DNA from: Toxoplasma gondii ME49
Taxonomy: Eukaryota; Apicomplexa; Conoidasida; Eucoccidiorida; Sarcocystidae
Direction of reading: 5' to 3'
NCBI RefSeq assembly: GCF_000006565.2
Contig: NC_031471.1
Coordinates: 1 to 64,000, forward strand
Length of the DNA stretch: 64,000 nucleotides
Part shown: positions 10,390 to 23,900 of the stretch, piece by piece
Numbering within the stretch: position 1 is the first letter of the stretch
How the letters are laid out: the number at the start of each line of letters is the position of its first letter
Notes under the pieces: generated by a model
Databases searched by the model: none
What the model was told of the DNA's origin: nothing
Seen by the model: only the letters and a program-made list of their open reading frames with translations
Position numbers and translations under genes: made by a program

Positions 10390-12460
10390 TCGTTTGCCAC
10401 CGGACAATGCGTATCACTGGTTGCGGCTGCCCATCACAGTCACGGATCGAAGAGGATGCCGTAGCAAGTCAGCACAAGGAGCGTCTCCCGGATAGCCTGC
10501 TAACAACTGACTCGAAGTACGCGATAGAGTAAACTTCCTACTGCCGTTCTCTGCACAGCAATACGCAGTAACCGACACCTCACACAGCCAGTGAACCGAT
10601 TCGGCCTCAGCCGCTAGCGGAACAAACAGTTCAACCCCGCCGGCACTGCTCTGGCCTGCAACTGGCAGCAGCATGGCACTGCTTTGACTCTGAGGGCCAC
10701 GTGTGCCCTAGATGAATTGAGACAGTCAACGACGCTGAGACGCTCGTTGATGAATCAGTGCACCATAATCGCCAGCACTCACTGTTGTTGCCGCCTCAGT
10801 TCCATGAGATTGCAGTATACACCGCGGCATTGTCGACACAAAGATCATGCTCCATGGAGTAAACCGTGTCCAGTCATAGCAGACACCCACAACTCAGATC
10901 GTTGCCATCCTCCTCACTTTGGTCTGATTCGCGCCAGATAGTGCGCAGCTCGTTCCAAGAGCGTTGCAGTACATCATACTCAGCCCATGCGCCACAAATC
11001 AGGCATTTCGCGACGTACGCACTTGACAGTATCTTCGTATCGACAGGTACGTCTCCGCGGCCACGACCGGTGGGCTTCGTTCCACCGCAGACGTAACAAA
11101 AGGAATACACTCGACTCGACAATGTTCCTGCTGCTCGAGCGCGAACAGACATTGTGTCTCACCGGCATCGGCTGGCCAGCATACTCGGTGACCGAAAACG
11201 AGGACCGGGGAATTCAGCGCACTGAGCGTCTCCTGACCAGCCCGCCAATGCTTTACCTGTGCCACCTGACAGATCAGCGTTCTTACTCTTTCTTTCTATT
11301 GAACGGAAGGCGGCCATCAACACGCACACAGCAGGGTGACAAATCTCGCAGTCTCTCGCCGCCAACCCAGGACATCCACGATGTCTGCTGCATGAGCCAG
11401 ATGGGCCGGAACGCGATGACGAGGAGCGTCATCGTCCAGAAGATCGCCATCCATGACTGCCCACAGGACAGAACACTATAATATCTAGACACCAATCGTG
11501 CCTCCAGCGGCGTTCGAATTCGCCATGCATGCCACTGAATTGCCTGTAGGAGTACCAATGTTTATGAGTTGATTCAAAGGTGACCCTGGTGTATCTTCAG
11601 CCTCGACTCTCTCAGCACCGTTGTCTCCATGCTTCGCACCGCACCAGGTGATGCGCACCCCAAGCAGGCCGTCATAAAATCATTACACACCACTGGTCAG
11701 CCTCTCTGCCAGGCACCCGACCACAACTGTCAATGTATCGACCTCTACAGTCCCCGGAGAAAGCTTGGTGCATCTAGGTTCACCTTTCTCGCAGTTCTGA
11801 TATCCCACTGGAGTTGAGACTAAATTTGTTTTGCCAGTGCTGATCGGGAAACTCCACGAATCACTGTCTGCTGTGAACACAATGCTGAGCGGCAAACCGT
11901 GATTCCATGGTGGGACGCGGAAAGATGTTCCTGGGCATCAAATGTCGAGTCCACTAGTGACACGCTGAAGACGTTCATCATCACGTCATTCGGCTGCACT
12001 CGAGCAACACCGAACAACTCAGTCTATTCGGGGTCGTGATTCAGTCGGGTGTTCCACTTGGCATGTGTCCAAGATTGGATCGTACCAACTTTTCGCGGAA
12101 TCGGACAAGATTCGACACAACTACATGGGGTGAGGCGAGGCTTGTCCATCGCACTGCAACCAGATATTTGCGTCCAGCTCGTCCATTGTCGTAAGGCGTG
12201 CACGTCTCCCGACTACAGGTAACAAGCATCACTTTGTTCTTGCGTATCCTCAAGTACGCATGGACATCTGTTTTATCGGTGGTGGACGAATCTCCGGGAA
12301 ATCCAAGGTGACGGAGTTACCAGCTGCATCCGCCCTCATATCTGAGGGAGAGGGAAGGAGCAAAACAGTGCACCCGGATCATTCGCAGTCGTCAACACAA
12401 TGATCCAGGCCCTTACAAGCCAAAGCGCGTTTGGTTCCATTCACGTGATGCGCTATTTCG
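10390..12460 (-). repeat. Diverged long repeat, copy 1
   Basis: Collinear with 13130-14840. Matching blocks include 10590-10942 with 13339-13690 (shared 'cagttccatgagat', 'ggcattgtcgacac', 'atagtgc'), 11155-11400 with 13788-14060 (shared 'ggacatccacgatg' or 'ggacatccatgatg', 'gccggatgggcc' or 'gccagatgggcc'), 11510-11650 with 14130-14300 ('cagcctcgactc', 'tctccatgct'), and 12230-12320 with 14640-14740 ('gatggacgaat', 'cgggaaatc'). Identity is moderate with many indels, so this is an old duplication. Within each copy similar pieces recur about 0.65-0.75 kb apart, close to the 675-bp period of the neighbouring tandem repeat, which may be a homogenised derivative. Confidence 0.75.
12041..12341 (-). 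pseudogene. Decayed exon-like segment, LDFP-IRP family copy
   Basis: On the minus strand a pyrimidine-rich stretch ending in cag (12342-12360) looks like a 3' splice site. The following bases read ADAAGNSVTLDFPEIRPPP, which aligns with ARVGGNIVRLDFPYIRPST at 14.7 kb. Just after this the frame must shift by one base to continue as VHAYLRIRKNKVMLVTC, matching the region of LVDAGEQARVSILFTVF in the other copy. The shifted frame then runs open to a stop at 12041. Conservation at the peptide level in spite of heavy DNA divergence suggests that the ancestor was translated. The frameshift suggests that this copy is dead, unless an intron lies there. Family unknown. Confidence 0.5.
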
Positions 12461-13129
12461 TTCGTCCCACCAGCCAAATCTGGAGCGGAAGATAATGAGC
12501 ATCTGGAACAGCCAGGAAAAATGCTGTTGACAATTCGACTACGGCTTCTCAGAGCCGATGGTCTAGGACACGCTTCCTACTTTCTTCTCCTAGTCAACGC
12601 ACCGAAATGGACAAGCATCGAAGCAACGCCCGAAACTGATCTCAACCGATCGCTGGTTACACCCGCCACCAAGATGCAGATGGGCCAACCCGCATATCGC
12701 TCCACTTCTGATATCGTGTGACAACGTCGCGAATCGCGCTATCAAGAAATGGTTATGGCACATCCAACTTGATACCCTAGACATCGCTATTGTCTCCTGC
12801 AGCAGATGATTTCACCAACTGTCGCGATATATCCGGTTCAATCGTCACGTCTCAGGTCTTCATGCAGGAAGTGAACCTGAACCCTGATCTACTCATCTAC
12901 CCTTCATTGCCGATATATCTGCAGCACGTCTCGTGATGCACAACGCATGATTCGTGCCGTGTAGTGCAATACAATCACAACACAAACCGCTAACAACAGT
13001 CTGCAACGCACGCACGTGACACTACCGCTGTATCGCCGAAAGTTACTACGGGAGACGGCGCTGGTGAGCTTGGTTCCGCCATCTCCTCGAATGCATAGTT
13101 ACACTCGGATCGAAGTCAGCCCTGCTCAT
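12461..13129. other. Spacer between the two long diverged repeats
   Basis: No gene, RNA or clear repeat boundary recognised. Open frames are under 70 codons on either strand. Confidence 0.5.
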
Positions 13130-14840
13130 CCACTGTTACCAGACACTGCATCGCACTGGTTGCAGCAACAGGCCAACATTGTCAGTGACCTAAAGGGGAC
13201 GCCCACGCGGTAATTCAGAGGACAGACCCTCTCCTGGACAGCCAGCATACGCATCCTCCCTTCGATCAAAAACGAGTAATGCTCCTACCAACTCTGCCTA
13301 TACAACAGCAGGCACCAATCAACTTCACACATCCGGTGAACCGATTCAGCCTCAGCCGGTAGCGGAACAGACAAATCATCCCCACCGGCACCGCCTTGGC
13401 CCGCATCTATCACGACCGTGGCACTGCTTTCACATTAAGCAATACGAGTGCCCTGGATGAATTAAGACGCTCAAAGACGCTGCGAACGCTCGTCGATGAA
13501 ACGGTGCACCATAAATCGCCAGCACTCACTGCTGCTGCCTCCTCAGTTCCATGAGATCGCAGTATACACGACGGCATTGTCGACACGAAGATCACGATTC
13601 ATGGAGTAAACATCTTCCAGTCATAACAGACACCCACCTCAGATCGTTGCCATCCCTCCTCACGTTGGCCTCATTCGCTCCAGATAGTGCATTCCCCTTG
13701 GAACAGCACTGGGGGACTTGGTTCCAGCGCCTTAATAATTGCAAAAGTGCACGCGACTCCTATTCATCAAGTGGTAGCAGACATTGTGTCTCACCTGGTT
13801 CGGCCGGTCAGCACAACATGTGAACGGAAACGATGACAACGAAGTTAAGCATATCGAGCGCCTTCCCGACATCCAGCCCACACATCATCCTTACGATCCA
13901 AGAACCAAATGCGCCTACTTTGTGTTCCTACATAGCCACAGAAAGCAATCCACACACATACAACGAGGTGAGCAGTCCGGTTGCACCCACTCACTGGCAA
14001 CAAAGGACATCCATGATGCCAGTGGGTTGAGCCGGATGGGCCGACACACGTGTCATGATAGCGACGCCTGCCAGACAGATAACGTGAATGACCACCCACG
14101 TGCTTGTACCCTATTATACCCCAAATGGCTACGTCGGCTCCTGCAGCGCTTGAATTTTGCATGCATGTAAGGGGTTGCCAGCAGGACCACAAAAGTGAAT
14201 GGGTTGGTTCAGAGGTGATTCTGGCGTATGCACAGCCTCGACTCCGCCAGTGCCGCTATCTCCATGCTCCGCACCTCACCTCAGGACGAGGGACACGCGT
14301 GGCACACCCATATCCTCGGCTCTCGCAATTGCGAAATCACAGTCGACTCGACGTCCGCAATGGAGCACCAGCACAGTCGTTTAAACCAACACGTGAATCC
14401 ATAGTGGCACCAGACGAGGCGTTGCTGGATATCTACTGTATATGCTTGTGCCAGCTGGAGCGCATCCAGATTCGGGGCCTACCGTCTTCGGTTGAAATTG
14501 AAAGATATGACACAACTGCTTGGACTCATTAGAGGACCCCCCATTGCATTTGGACTAGTCATTTACGCCCGGCGTGTTTTGTCAAATATTGTTTTGAGGA
14601 GCCCTCGTCGCTCGAATACAGTAAACAAGATTGATACGCGTGCTTGCTCTCCCGCATCCACGAGTACTCGCTGCATCCGGTTCGGTGTTGATGGACGAAT
14701 ATACGGGAAATCTAGGCGGACGATGTTTCCACCCACTCTGGCATCCAGCGGAAAACCCCATATTGAGTCGGGCGGGTCACGCCCATCGTTCGACACGCCG
14801 CACAGCCACAAGGTGCCCGCGGTGGAAGCGGTGAAAAAGT
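13130..14840 (-). repeat. Diverged long repeat, copy 2
   Basis: The partner of 10390-12460, with the same order of blocks and orientation. It begins with 'ccagacactgcatc.cactggttgc' similar to 'ccggacaatgcgtatcactggttgc' at 10401 and to 'ccagacactgaatatcaccgatttcgg' in the 675-bp units, linking all three. It is about 350 bp shorter than copy 1 over the aligned span because of indels. Confidence 0.75.
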
Positions 14841-14913
14841 AGTCTGCCAAAGGAAACGAATACACGGGTGCTTCAGCAGCAATGAGATCGCACCGTCGAA
14901 ACCTAAGGCTCAC
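14563..14913 (-). pseudogene. 116-codon open frame, LDFP-IRP family
   Basis: The best preserved piece of a family also seen at 12.04-12.34 kb. It starts MSLRFRRCDLIAAEAP, continues VYSFPLADYFFTASTAGTLW (an aromatic, beta-strand-like stretch), then GGNIVRLDFPYIRPST and LVDAGEQARVSILFTVF. The last part resembles LVDGETQGRRVSIPLSCL (40.25 kb) and LVDGSPQGRRVVIYISFL (39.55 kb), all on the minus strand. No signal peptide or membrane helix is obvious. It could be a surviving exon of a spliced gene or a pseudogene fragment that has not yet acquired a stop. The 12.2-kb homologue enters the region through a splice-acceptor-like sequence about where this copy reads 'tcaatatgggg', so an exon boundary there is possible. 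I do not recognise the protein family. Confidence 0.45.
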
Positions 14914-16039
14914 AAACAGGGCTACATTGGTGAATTAGAAGTAACGGAGTCCAACTGCCACGGCAACCCGCCACCTCAAGCAACACTGGGACACGCCACT
15001 GTTCTACTCCTCTTTCAGTATACCGGATGCAAGCGGAGCGGCGCTCGATACAGATCAATCAACGTGCACGAGGCTTCACGCGTCTGCCAACTGCCAAGTC
15101 GAGAAACACTTCACACTCTAGATGTTGTCGCAAGGGCTCAACGACCTCTAGCTGTGTGCGATGTATAGCATTGTACCCGATTACTCCAATCGTGATGATC
15201 GCTGGTCAGGATGCTGCATGCGCGCACGTCTTCACGGTCTACGAAGCTCGCTATCACCTAGAAGATAATGAGTTAGACGGGTCTTTGCTCGTTTTCGTCC
15301 GACACGTCTCATGCCACGGCGCACCTCTTCCAGCTATGCATCTCCTCAGAGGACGTCTACCGGCGTAGCAATGCTAGCGTGACTTGATCATGCCTATGTC
15401 CACGTCGAGCAACAAAGAATTCGAGCAAAAATCCGCCTTCATGCCACTGAGCCACTGATGCATTAACCTGAAGACTAGCTTATTGTAGTCATTGAGCCGC
15501 GGCGTGCTTACTGAGACACCCTAGAAACGCATCACACGACACATCGAAAACCAGATCAAAATGAAACTTCAAACCATCGAGATGCGACGCTCGTCACGCT
15601 GTAAGTGACGCCCCGTCACATGGGCTACTCTATCCCTGCGTCCGCGTCTCGCCAAGCGTATGAGCAACTACGGTAACAGTGATCCCGGTAGAAATATGAA
15701 TTCAACGCAGATTTAGATGTGACTGTCCGCGTCACTATGACTCCACAGTCTGACCAGGACAAAAGTCATTTGGCTATATAGTATGACACATCAAACCAGA
15801 CTTCTCGACTGAGACGGGCAAGCCGCGAAACGATTCTCTCGCATGCTGCCGATCGATGAATATGAACATCGTTAGGGTCATGTGGGTACAGGGTCCCCTC
15901 TTGCTTCGGACAACCAAATCCGCCCCCTCCCTCTTGCCCTGCCGACACTGAATGCACAGTGCATTCTCGGAGCAACAATGCCACTGCCACGCCAGCCCTT
16001 CCACGAGCCTAAAACGCAGCCTGTGTTAAACGGCTGGCA
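14914..16039. other. Segment without a recognisable gene
   Basis: About 1.1 kb with only short frames. A 113-codon plus-strand frame (15027-15368) and a 74-codon minus-strand frame (15878-16102, starting MVTGATLVPVLVVQLRG, weakly signal-peptide-like) have no homologous copy that I noticed elsewhere in the window and no domain. Confidence 0.5.
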
Positions 16040-16500
16040 CTCAGCACCTACACCCCGAAGCTGAACAACCAATACCGGCACAAGCGTGGCGCCGGTAACC
16101 ACATGGAACCCCTTATGTGCGCCTGAAACAGTGGGCCGCCTGTCGTAACTCGTTGGCGTCTACGTGGTACCTCGTTTGTCAGTCGACAGATCCGTCCTGG
16201 GACGTAGTACGACGCGTTGGTTAAGGCCTCGAGTCGCTGCACACGCCGGCCGGTATTCCCTTACTCGGCCCATCCTCATTGACAACATCGTGAAGTGGCG
16301 CTTCCGGCCTGAACTGAGCAACTCCGCGCAACCCACCAAAAGACATCAGCTGAATAGTCTAACGCTGCGGATACTCCGCAGCTAAGTCCGCTATGCCTGC
16401 CGATTTAACCGCACGGTCCGTTTGTTGCAAACATTTGGACCACCTACCAGCCCGGACTGAAAAACCATAGACAGCACCGACGCGGCGTGAGCAACGCTGA
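16040..16500 (-). repeat. Degenerate left edge of the satellite array
   Basis: This is a heavily mutated satellite copy. For example 'ggtacctcg' at 16165 corresponds to 17582 in the homogeneous unit, and 'gcacaagcgtggcgcc..' at 16079 to 'gcacagacgcggcacc' at 17514. A gradient from degenerate edge to homogeneous interior is typical of tandem arrays kept uniform by unequal exchange. Confidence 0.75.
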
Positions 16501-18031
16501 CGAGGCACCGACCACGGCAGGGCCAGAAGCGACGGACAGCCAGATGCCGATTTTGTGTTCACGTAGTTGAAATACCGTTCCGGTCTGCACCGGTCGCCTG
16601 CCTCCTCAGGCGAGTTCCAGCGCGGTGCACAAAATCGACCGCTGCACGACTACGCCGCTCAGTCCGCTCCATTCGTTGCTCGCCTCTACAGTCGCCACAG
16701 CGAGGCACTTTCCCTCCAGTCTCTCCACCGCTCCTGCCCTCACAGGTCACGATGAATAGATAGGCCAAGACGAACCAAGCCCCAGCGCTGCGTCACCACC
16801 CGACACCGCTGCTACTCCCGAGCCGTCATTCAAGGAGTCGCTATGGAACTGTGTGTGCCGACTGCCTCCTGGGGCCGGCTGACGAAACCTGAGGGTCCTG
16901 TCTAAAAAAACACATGCCGAACAGTCACCGCTCAGGAATCGCTTCCTCAGGATCCACGCCAACGCTGTCTCACGTCGTCAAACACATTCTGCCTCAACTC
17001 CCGCGCGTTAATACCGTGATACCTACCATCGCAGACTGAGCAATCAGTAGCGAAGACGGCGCCGCAGTCGCCCCACCGCCGACATACCAAATCCGCCAGA
17101 TACGGCGGACGGCCGCGACGGCATTCTCATCTTCGGTTGGGATGCCGCTCGGGTTGGGAATGTCTCGCGGCATCCCGAGACAATCTGGACTGCATGACCC
17201 AGCATCCAGCCTCTCTGGATGCCCTTCCCACATGTCGGAAATGAGTCAACGCCACCCTGCCGCTACTGCATTCCTGCGACCATTCCGTCGTTCGCAGGGC
17301 CTGCCGAGTAAAACCGCCAGGAGGATGGAGTCACGAGCTCCGCGGCATGACGGGACTCCCTTTCAATTCCACCAACCCGGATTGTGCCGAGTCGTGCGTG
17401 GCTCGCGAATGTCGTTCCCAGCTGCGTCAACATGGTCGCACGCACGAATCGTGGTGCTGGTTCAGCGGTGATTGCGAGACTGCTTACCGGCGGAGGCTGG
17501 ACACGAGGGAAGGCACAGACGCGGCACCAGACACACGGTGGACGCATCCAGAGGCGCGTGAAATGGCCGTCGACCGCCCATGGTACCTCGCTGGCGAAGA
17601 CTTGTTGCCACGTTTATCTCTGTGCTGGCGCATCTCCAGACGCCGTCGAACGCGCTGGATAAAGCCTTGCGACAACGCACACGCCGGCAGCTACTCCTTT
17701 GCTGGGAACAGCGCCACTGACAACTCCGTGAAAAACGTCTTGCAGAATCGACGGACGAACGCCGTGAACCCCGCACAATGAGCGTAGGTTGAAAAGCCTA
17801 TCGCTGCGGTATTTCATCCGTGCCGCTCGCTACGTTTCCTGGCGAGCGAGCTACAGTTTGTCACGATCGCAAAGACCCGTGCAACCTACCAGCTGAGACC
17901 GGAACACAATGGGCAGCACCGGCGCGGCCTGAGCCACACTGCCGACGCACCGACCACGACAGGGCCAGACGCGACGGACTGCCAGATGCGGATTTTGTGT
18001 TCACGTATTTGAAATACCGTTCCGGTCTGCA

Positions 18032-18051
18032 NNNNNNNNNNNNNNNNNNNN
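18032..18051. other. Assembly gap inside satellite (20 N)
   Basis: The left flank is in phase with 16589 (offset 1442) but the right flank is in phase with 17259 (offset 798). A continuous 1442-bp array would therefore lack 644 bases beyond the 20 N, or that plus whole units. Confidence 0.85.
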
Positions 18052-20920
18052 CCCTGGCCGCTACTGCATTCCTGCGACCATTCCGTCGTTCGCAGGGCCT
18101 GCCGAGTAAACCGCCAGGAGGATGGAGTCACGAGCTCCGCGGCACGAGGCGACACCTTCGCAATTCCACCAACCCGGATTGTGCCGAGTCGTGCGTGGCT
18201 CGCGAATGTCGTTCCCAGCTGCGTCAACATGGTCGCACGCACGAATCGTGGTGCTGGTTCAGCGGTGATTGCGAGACTGCTTACCGGCGGAGGCTGGACA
18301 CGAGGGAAGGCACAGACGCGGCACCAGACACACGGTGGACGCATCCAGAGGCGCGTGAAATGGCCGTCGACCGCCCATGGTACCTCGCTGGCGAAGACTT
18401 GTTGCCACGTTTATCTCTGTGCTGGCGCATCTCCAGACGCCGTCGAACGCGCTGGATAAAGCCTTGCGACAACGCACACGCCAACAGCTACTCCTTTCCT
18501 GGGAACAGCGCCACTGACAACTCCGTGAAAAACGTCTTCCAGAATCGACGGACGAACGCTGTGAACCCCGCACAATTATTGTAGGATGAATAGCCTATCG
18601 CTGCGTACAACATCCTGTGCCGCTCGCTACGTTGCCCCGCGACCGAGCAACCGTTTATCATGGTCGCAGAGACCCGCGCTACCTACCACCGGAGGCTGAA
18701 AAACCACGGACAGCACCGACGCGGTCTGAGCGACACTGCCGAAGCACCGACCAGGGCAGGACCAGAAGCGACGGACAGCCAGATGCCGATTTTGTGTTCA
18801 CGTAGTTGAAATACCGTTCCGGTCTGCACCGGTCGCCTGCCTCTTCAGGTGACTTCCAGCGCGGTGCACAAAATCGACCGCTGCACGACTACGCCGCTCA
18901 GTCCGCTCCATTCGTTGCTCGCCTCTACAGTCGCCACAGCGAGGCGCTTTCCTTCCAGTCTCTCCACCGCCTATGCCCTCACAGATCACGATGAATAGAT
19001 AGGCCAAGACGAACGAAGCCCCAGCCCTGCGTCACCACGCAATACCGCTGGTACTCCTGAACCGTCATTCAACGAGTCGCTATGGAACTGTGTGTGCCGA
19101 GAGCCTCCTGGCGTCGGCTGACGAAACCCGAGGGTCCTCTCTCAAACGACACATGCCGAACAGTCACCGCTCAGGAATCTCCTCCTCAGGAGCCACGACA
19201 CCGCTGACGCACGCCATCAAACGCATTCTGTCTCGACACCCCCGCATTCATGCCGTGATACCTACCTCCTCAGACTGAGCAATCACTAGCGAAGACGGCG
19301 CCGCAGTCGCCCCACCGTCGACACACCGACTCCGCAAGATACGGCGGACAGCCGCGACGGCATTCTCATCTTCGGTTGGGATGCCGCTCGGGTTGGGAAT
19401 GTCTCGCTGCATCCCGAGACAATCTGGAATGCATGGCCCACAACCCGGCGTCTCAGGAGGCCCTTCCCACATGTCGGAAATGAGTCAACGCCACCCTGCC
19501 GCTACTGCATTCCTGCGACCATTCCGTCGTTCGCAGGGCCTGCCGAGTAAAACCGCCAGGAGGATGGAGTCACGAGCTCCGCGGCACGAGGCGACACCTT
19601 CGCAATTCCACCAACCCGGATTGTGCCGAGTCGTGCGTGGCTCGCGAATGTCGTTCCCAGCTGCGTCAACATGGTCGCACGCACGAATCGTGGTGCTGGT
19701 TCAGCGGTGATTGCGAGACTGCTTACCGGCGGAGGCTGGACACGAGGGAAGGCACAGACGCGGCACCAGACACACGGTGGACGCATCCAGAGGCGCGTGA
19801 AATGGCCGTCGACCGCCCATGGTACCTCGCTGGCGAAGACTTGTTGCCACGTTTATCTCTGTGCTGGCGCATCTCCAGACGCCGTCGAACGCGCTGGATA
19901 AAGCCTTGCGACAACGCACACGCCGGCAGCTACTCCTTTGCTGGGAACAGCGCCACTGACAACGCCGTGAAAAACGTCTTGCAGAATCGACGGACGAACG
20001 CCGTGAACCCCGCACAATGAACGTAGGCCGAATAGCCTATGGCTGCGGCACTTCGTCCGTGCCCATCTCGACGTTGCCCCGCGACCGAGCAACCGTTTAT
20101 CATGGTCGCAAAGACCCGCGCTACCTACCAGCTGAGACCGGAACACAATGGGCAGCACCGGCGCGGCCTGAGCGACACTGCCGAAGCACCGACCAGGGCA
20201 GGACCAGAAGCGACGGACAGCCAGATGCCGATTTTGTGTTCACGTAGTTGAAATACCGTTCCGGTCTGCACCGGGCGCCTGCCTCCTCAGGCGAGTTCCA
20301 GCGCGGTACACAAAATCGACCGCTGCACGACTACGCCGCTCAGTCCGCTCCATTCGTTGCTCGCCTCTACAGTCGCCACAGCGAGGCGCTTTCCTTCCAG
20401 TCTCTCCACCGCCCATGCCCTCACAGATCACGATGAATAGATAGGCCAAGACGAACGAAGCCCCAGCCCTGCGTCACCACGCAATACCGCTGGTACTCCT
20501 GAACCGTCATTCAACGAGTCGCTATGGAACTGTGTGTGCCGAGAGATTCCTGGCGTCGGATGACGAAACCCGAGGGTCCTCTCTCAAACGACACATGCCG
20601 AACAGTCACCGCTCAGGAATATCCTCCTCAGGAGCCACGACACCGCTGACGCACGCCATCAAACGCATTCTGTCTCGACACCCCCGCATTCATGCCGTGA
20701 TACCTACCTCCTCAGACTGAGCAATCACTAGCGAAGACGGCGCCGCAGTCGCCCCACCGTCGACACACCGACTCCGCAAGATACGGCGGACAGCCGCGAC
20801 GGCATTCTCATCTTCGGTTGGGATGCCGCTCGGGTTGGGAATGTCTCGCGGCATCCCGAGACAATCTGGAATGCATGGCCCACAACCCGGCGTCTCAGGT
20901 GGCCCTTCCCACATGTCGGG

Positions 20921-20940
20921 NNNNNNNNNNNNNNNNNNNN
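20921..20940. other. Assembly gap at the 1442/815 transition (20 N)
   Basis: The left flank ends 201 bases into a 1442-bp unit; the right flank resumes 55 bases before the next phase mark at 20996. If the broken unit is a 1442-type unit, about 1165 bases are missing beyond the 20 N. The contig at 1-1896 has exactly this kind of sequence. Confidence 0.8.
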
Positions 20941-20995
20941 CGCATTCTGTCTCGACACCCCAGGTTTCATGCCGTGATACCTACCTTCTCAGACT

Positions 20996-23900
20996 GAGCA
21001 ATCAGTAGCAAAAACCGGCTGCTACTCCGTTACTCAGAACAGCGCCACTAACAACCCCGTGAAAAACGTCTTCCGGAGTCGACGGAGGAACACCGTTACC
21101 CTCGCACAATGAATGTAGCACGAATACCCTATCGCTGAGGCATTTCGCGCGTCCCCATCTCGACGTTGGTCCAAGACACAGTGACGATCTATCGTTGTAG
21201 CGAAAACCCGCGCTACCTACCACCGGAGGCTGAAACACCACAGACAGCACCGGCGCGGCCTGAGCCACACTGCCGACGCACCGACCACGGCAGGGCCAGA
21301 AGCGACGGACTGCCAGATGCGGAGTTTGTGTTCACGTAGTTGAAATACCGTTCCGGTCTGTACTGGGCGGCTGCCTCCTCAGGCGAGTTCCAGCGCCGTA
21401 CACAAACTCGACCGTTGGATGAACACGGCGCTCAGTCCGCTCCATTCGTTGCTCGCCTCTACAGTCGCCACAGCGAGGCGCTTTCCTTCCAGTCTTTCAA
21501 TCGCTCATCCTCTCACCGGTCACGATGCGTCGATAAGCCAAGACGACCGCAGCCGCAGCGCTGCATCACCACGCCATACCGCTGCAACTCCCGAGCCGTC
21601 ATTCAAGGAGTCGCTATGGAACGGTGGGTGCCGAGAGATTCCTGCCGTCGGCTGACGAAACCCGAGGGTCCTCTCTCAAACGACACAAGCCGAACAGTCA
21701 CCTCTCAGGAATCTCCTCCTCAGGAGCCACGCCAACGCTGTCTCACGTCATCAAACGCATTCTGTCTCGACACCCCAGGTTTCATGCCGTGATACCTACC
21801 TTCTCAGACTGAGCAATCAGTAACAAAAACCGGCTGCTACTCCGTTACTCAGAACAGCGCCACTGACAACTCCGTGAAAAACGTCTTCCGGAGTCGACGG
21901 AGGAACACCGTTACCCTCGCACAATGAATGTAGCACGAATACCCTATCGCTGAGGCATTTCGCGCGTCCCCATCTCGACGTTGGTCCAAGACACAGTGAC
22001 GATCTATCGTTGTAGCGAAAACCCGCGCTACCTACCACCGGAGGCTGAAACACCACAGACAGCACCGGCGCGGCCTGAGCCACACTGCCGACGCACCGAC
22101 CACGGCAGGGCCAGAAGCGACGGACAGCCAGATGCCGATTTTGTGTTCACGTAGTTGAAATACCGTTCCGGTCTGTACTGGGCGCCTGCCTCCTCAGGCG
22201 AGTTCCAGCGCCGTACACAAACTCGACCGTTGGATGAACACGCCGCTCAGTCCGCTCCATGCGTTGCTCGCCTCTACAGTCGCCACAGCGAGGCGCTTTC
22301 CTTCCAGTCTTTCAATCGCTCATCCTCTCACAGGTCACGATGCGTCGATAAGCCAAAACGAACGAAGCCGCAGCGCTGCATCACCACGCAATACCGCTGC
22401 AACTCCCGAGCCGTCATTCAACGAGTCGCTATGGAACGGTGTATGCCGAGAGATTCCTGCCGTCGGCTGACGAATCCCGAGGGTCCTCTCTCAAACGACA
22501 CAAGCCGAACAGTCACCTCTCAGGAATCTCCTCCTCAGGAGCCACGCCAACGCTGTCTCACGTCATCAAACGCATTCTGTCTCGACACCCCAGGTTTCAT
22601 GCCGTGATACCTACCTTCTCAGACTGAGCAATCAGTAACAAAAACCGGCTGCTACTCCGTTACTCAGAACAGCGCCACTAACAACCCCGTGAAAAACGTC
22701 TTCCGGAGTCGACGGAGGAACACCGTTACCCTCGCACAATGAAAGTAGCACGAGTAGCCTATCGCTGCGGCACCTCATTCGTTTCCATCGCGACGTTCCC
22801 CCGCGACCGAGTGACGATCTATCGTTGTAGCGAAAACCCGCGCTACCTACCACCGGAGGCTGAAACACCACAGACAGCACCGGCGCGGCCTGAGCCACAC
22901 TGCCGACGCACCGACCACGGCAGGGCCAGAAGCGACGGACTGCCAGATGCCGATTTTGTGTTCACATAGTTGAAATACCGTTCCGGTCTGTACTGGGCGG
23001 CTGCCTCCTCAGGCGAGTTGCAGCGCGGTACACAAACTCGACCGTTGGATGAACACGGCGCTCAGTCCGCTCCATTCATTGCTCGCCTCTACAGTCGTCA
23101 CAGCGAGGCGCTTTCCTTCCAGTCTTTCAATCGCGCATCCCCTCACCGGTCACGATGCGTCGATAAGCCAAGACAAACGAAGCCGCAGCGCTGCATCACC
23201 ACGCCATACGGCTGCAACTCTCGAGCCGTCATTCAACGAGTCGCTATGGAACGGTGTGTGCCGAGAGATTCCTGCCGTCGGCTGACGAAACCCGAGGGTC
23301 CTCTCTCAAACGACACATGCCGAACAGTCACCTCTCAGGAATCTCCTCCTCAGGAGCCACGCCAACGCTGTCTCACGTCATCAAACGCATTCTGTCTCGA
23401 CACCCCAGGTTTCATGCCGTGATACCTACCTTCTCAGACTGAGCAATCAGTAGCAAAAACCGGCTGCTACTCCGTTACTCAGAACAGCGCCACTGACAAC
23501 TCCGTGAAAAACGTCTTCCGGAGTCGACGGAGGAACACCGTTACCCTCGCACAATGAATGTAGCACGAATACCCTATCGCTGAGGCATTTCGCGCGTCCC
23601 CATCTCGACGTTGGTCCAAGACACAGTGACGATCTATCGTTGTAGCGAAAACCCGCGCTACCTACCACCGGAGGCTGAAACACCACAGACAGCACCGGCG
23701 CGGCCTGAGCCACACTGCCGACGCACCGACCACGGCAGGGCCAGAAGCGACGGACTGCCAGATGCGGAGTTTGTGTTCACGTAGTTGAAATACCGTTCCG
23801 GTCTGTACTGGGCGGCTGCCTCCTCAGGCGAGTTCCAGCGCCGTACACAAACTCGACCGTTGGATGAACACGGCGCTCAGTCCGCTCCATTCGTTGCTCG

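Larger units (their letters stand above)
16501..20995 (-). repeat. Satellite block 1: 1442-bp units
   Basis: Head-to-tail units with a period of 1442 bp. The phase mark 'gagcaatc' falls at 17038, 19277 and 20719, and matching positions 18806 and 20248 are also 1442 apart. Each unit equals an 815-bp unit with an extra 627-bp module between 'gagcaatca(c/g)tagc' and 'agctactcctt', for example about 19290-19917. The block is broken by 20-N gaps at 18032 and 20921. The module contains the segment 'ggcacagacgcggcaccagac', which is also found at the isolated fragment near 47.93 kb. Confidence 0.93.
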
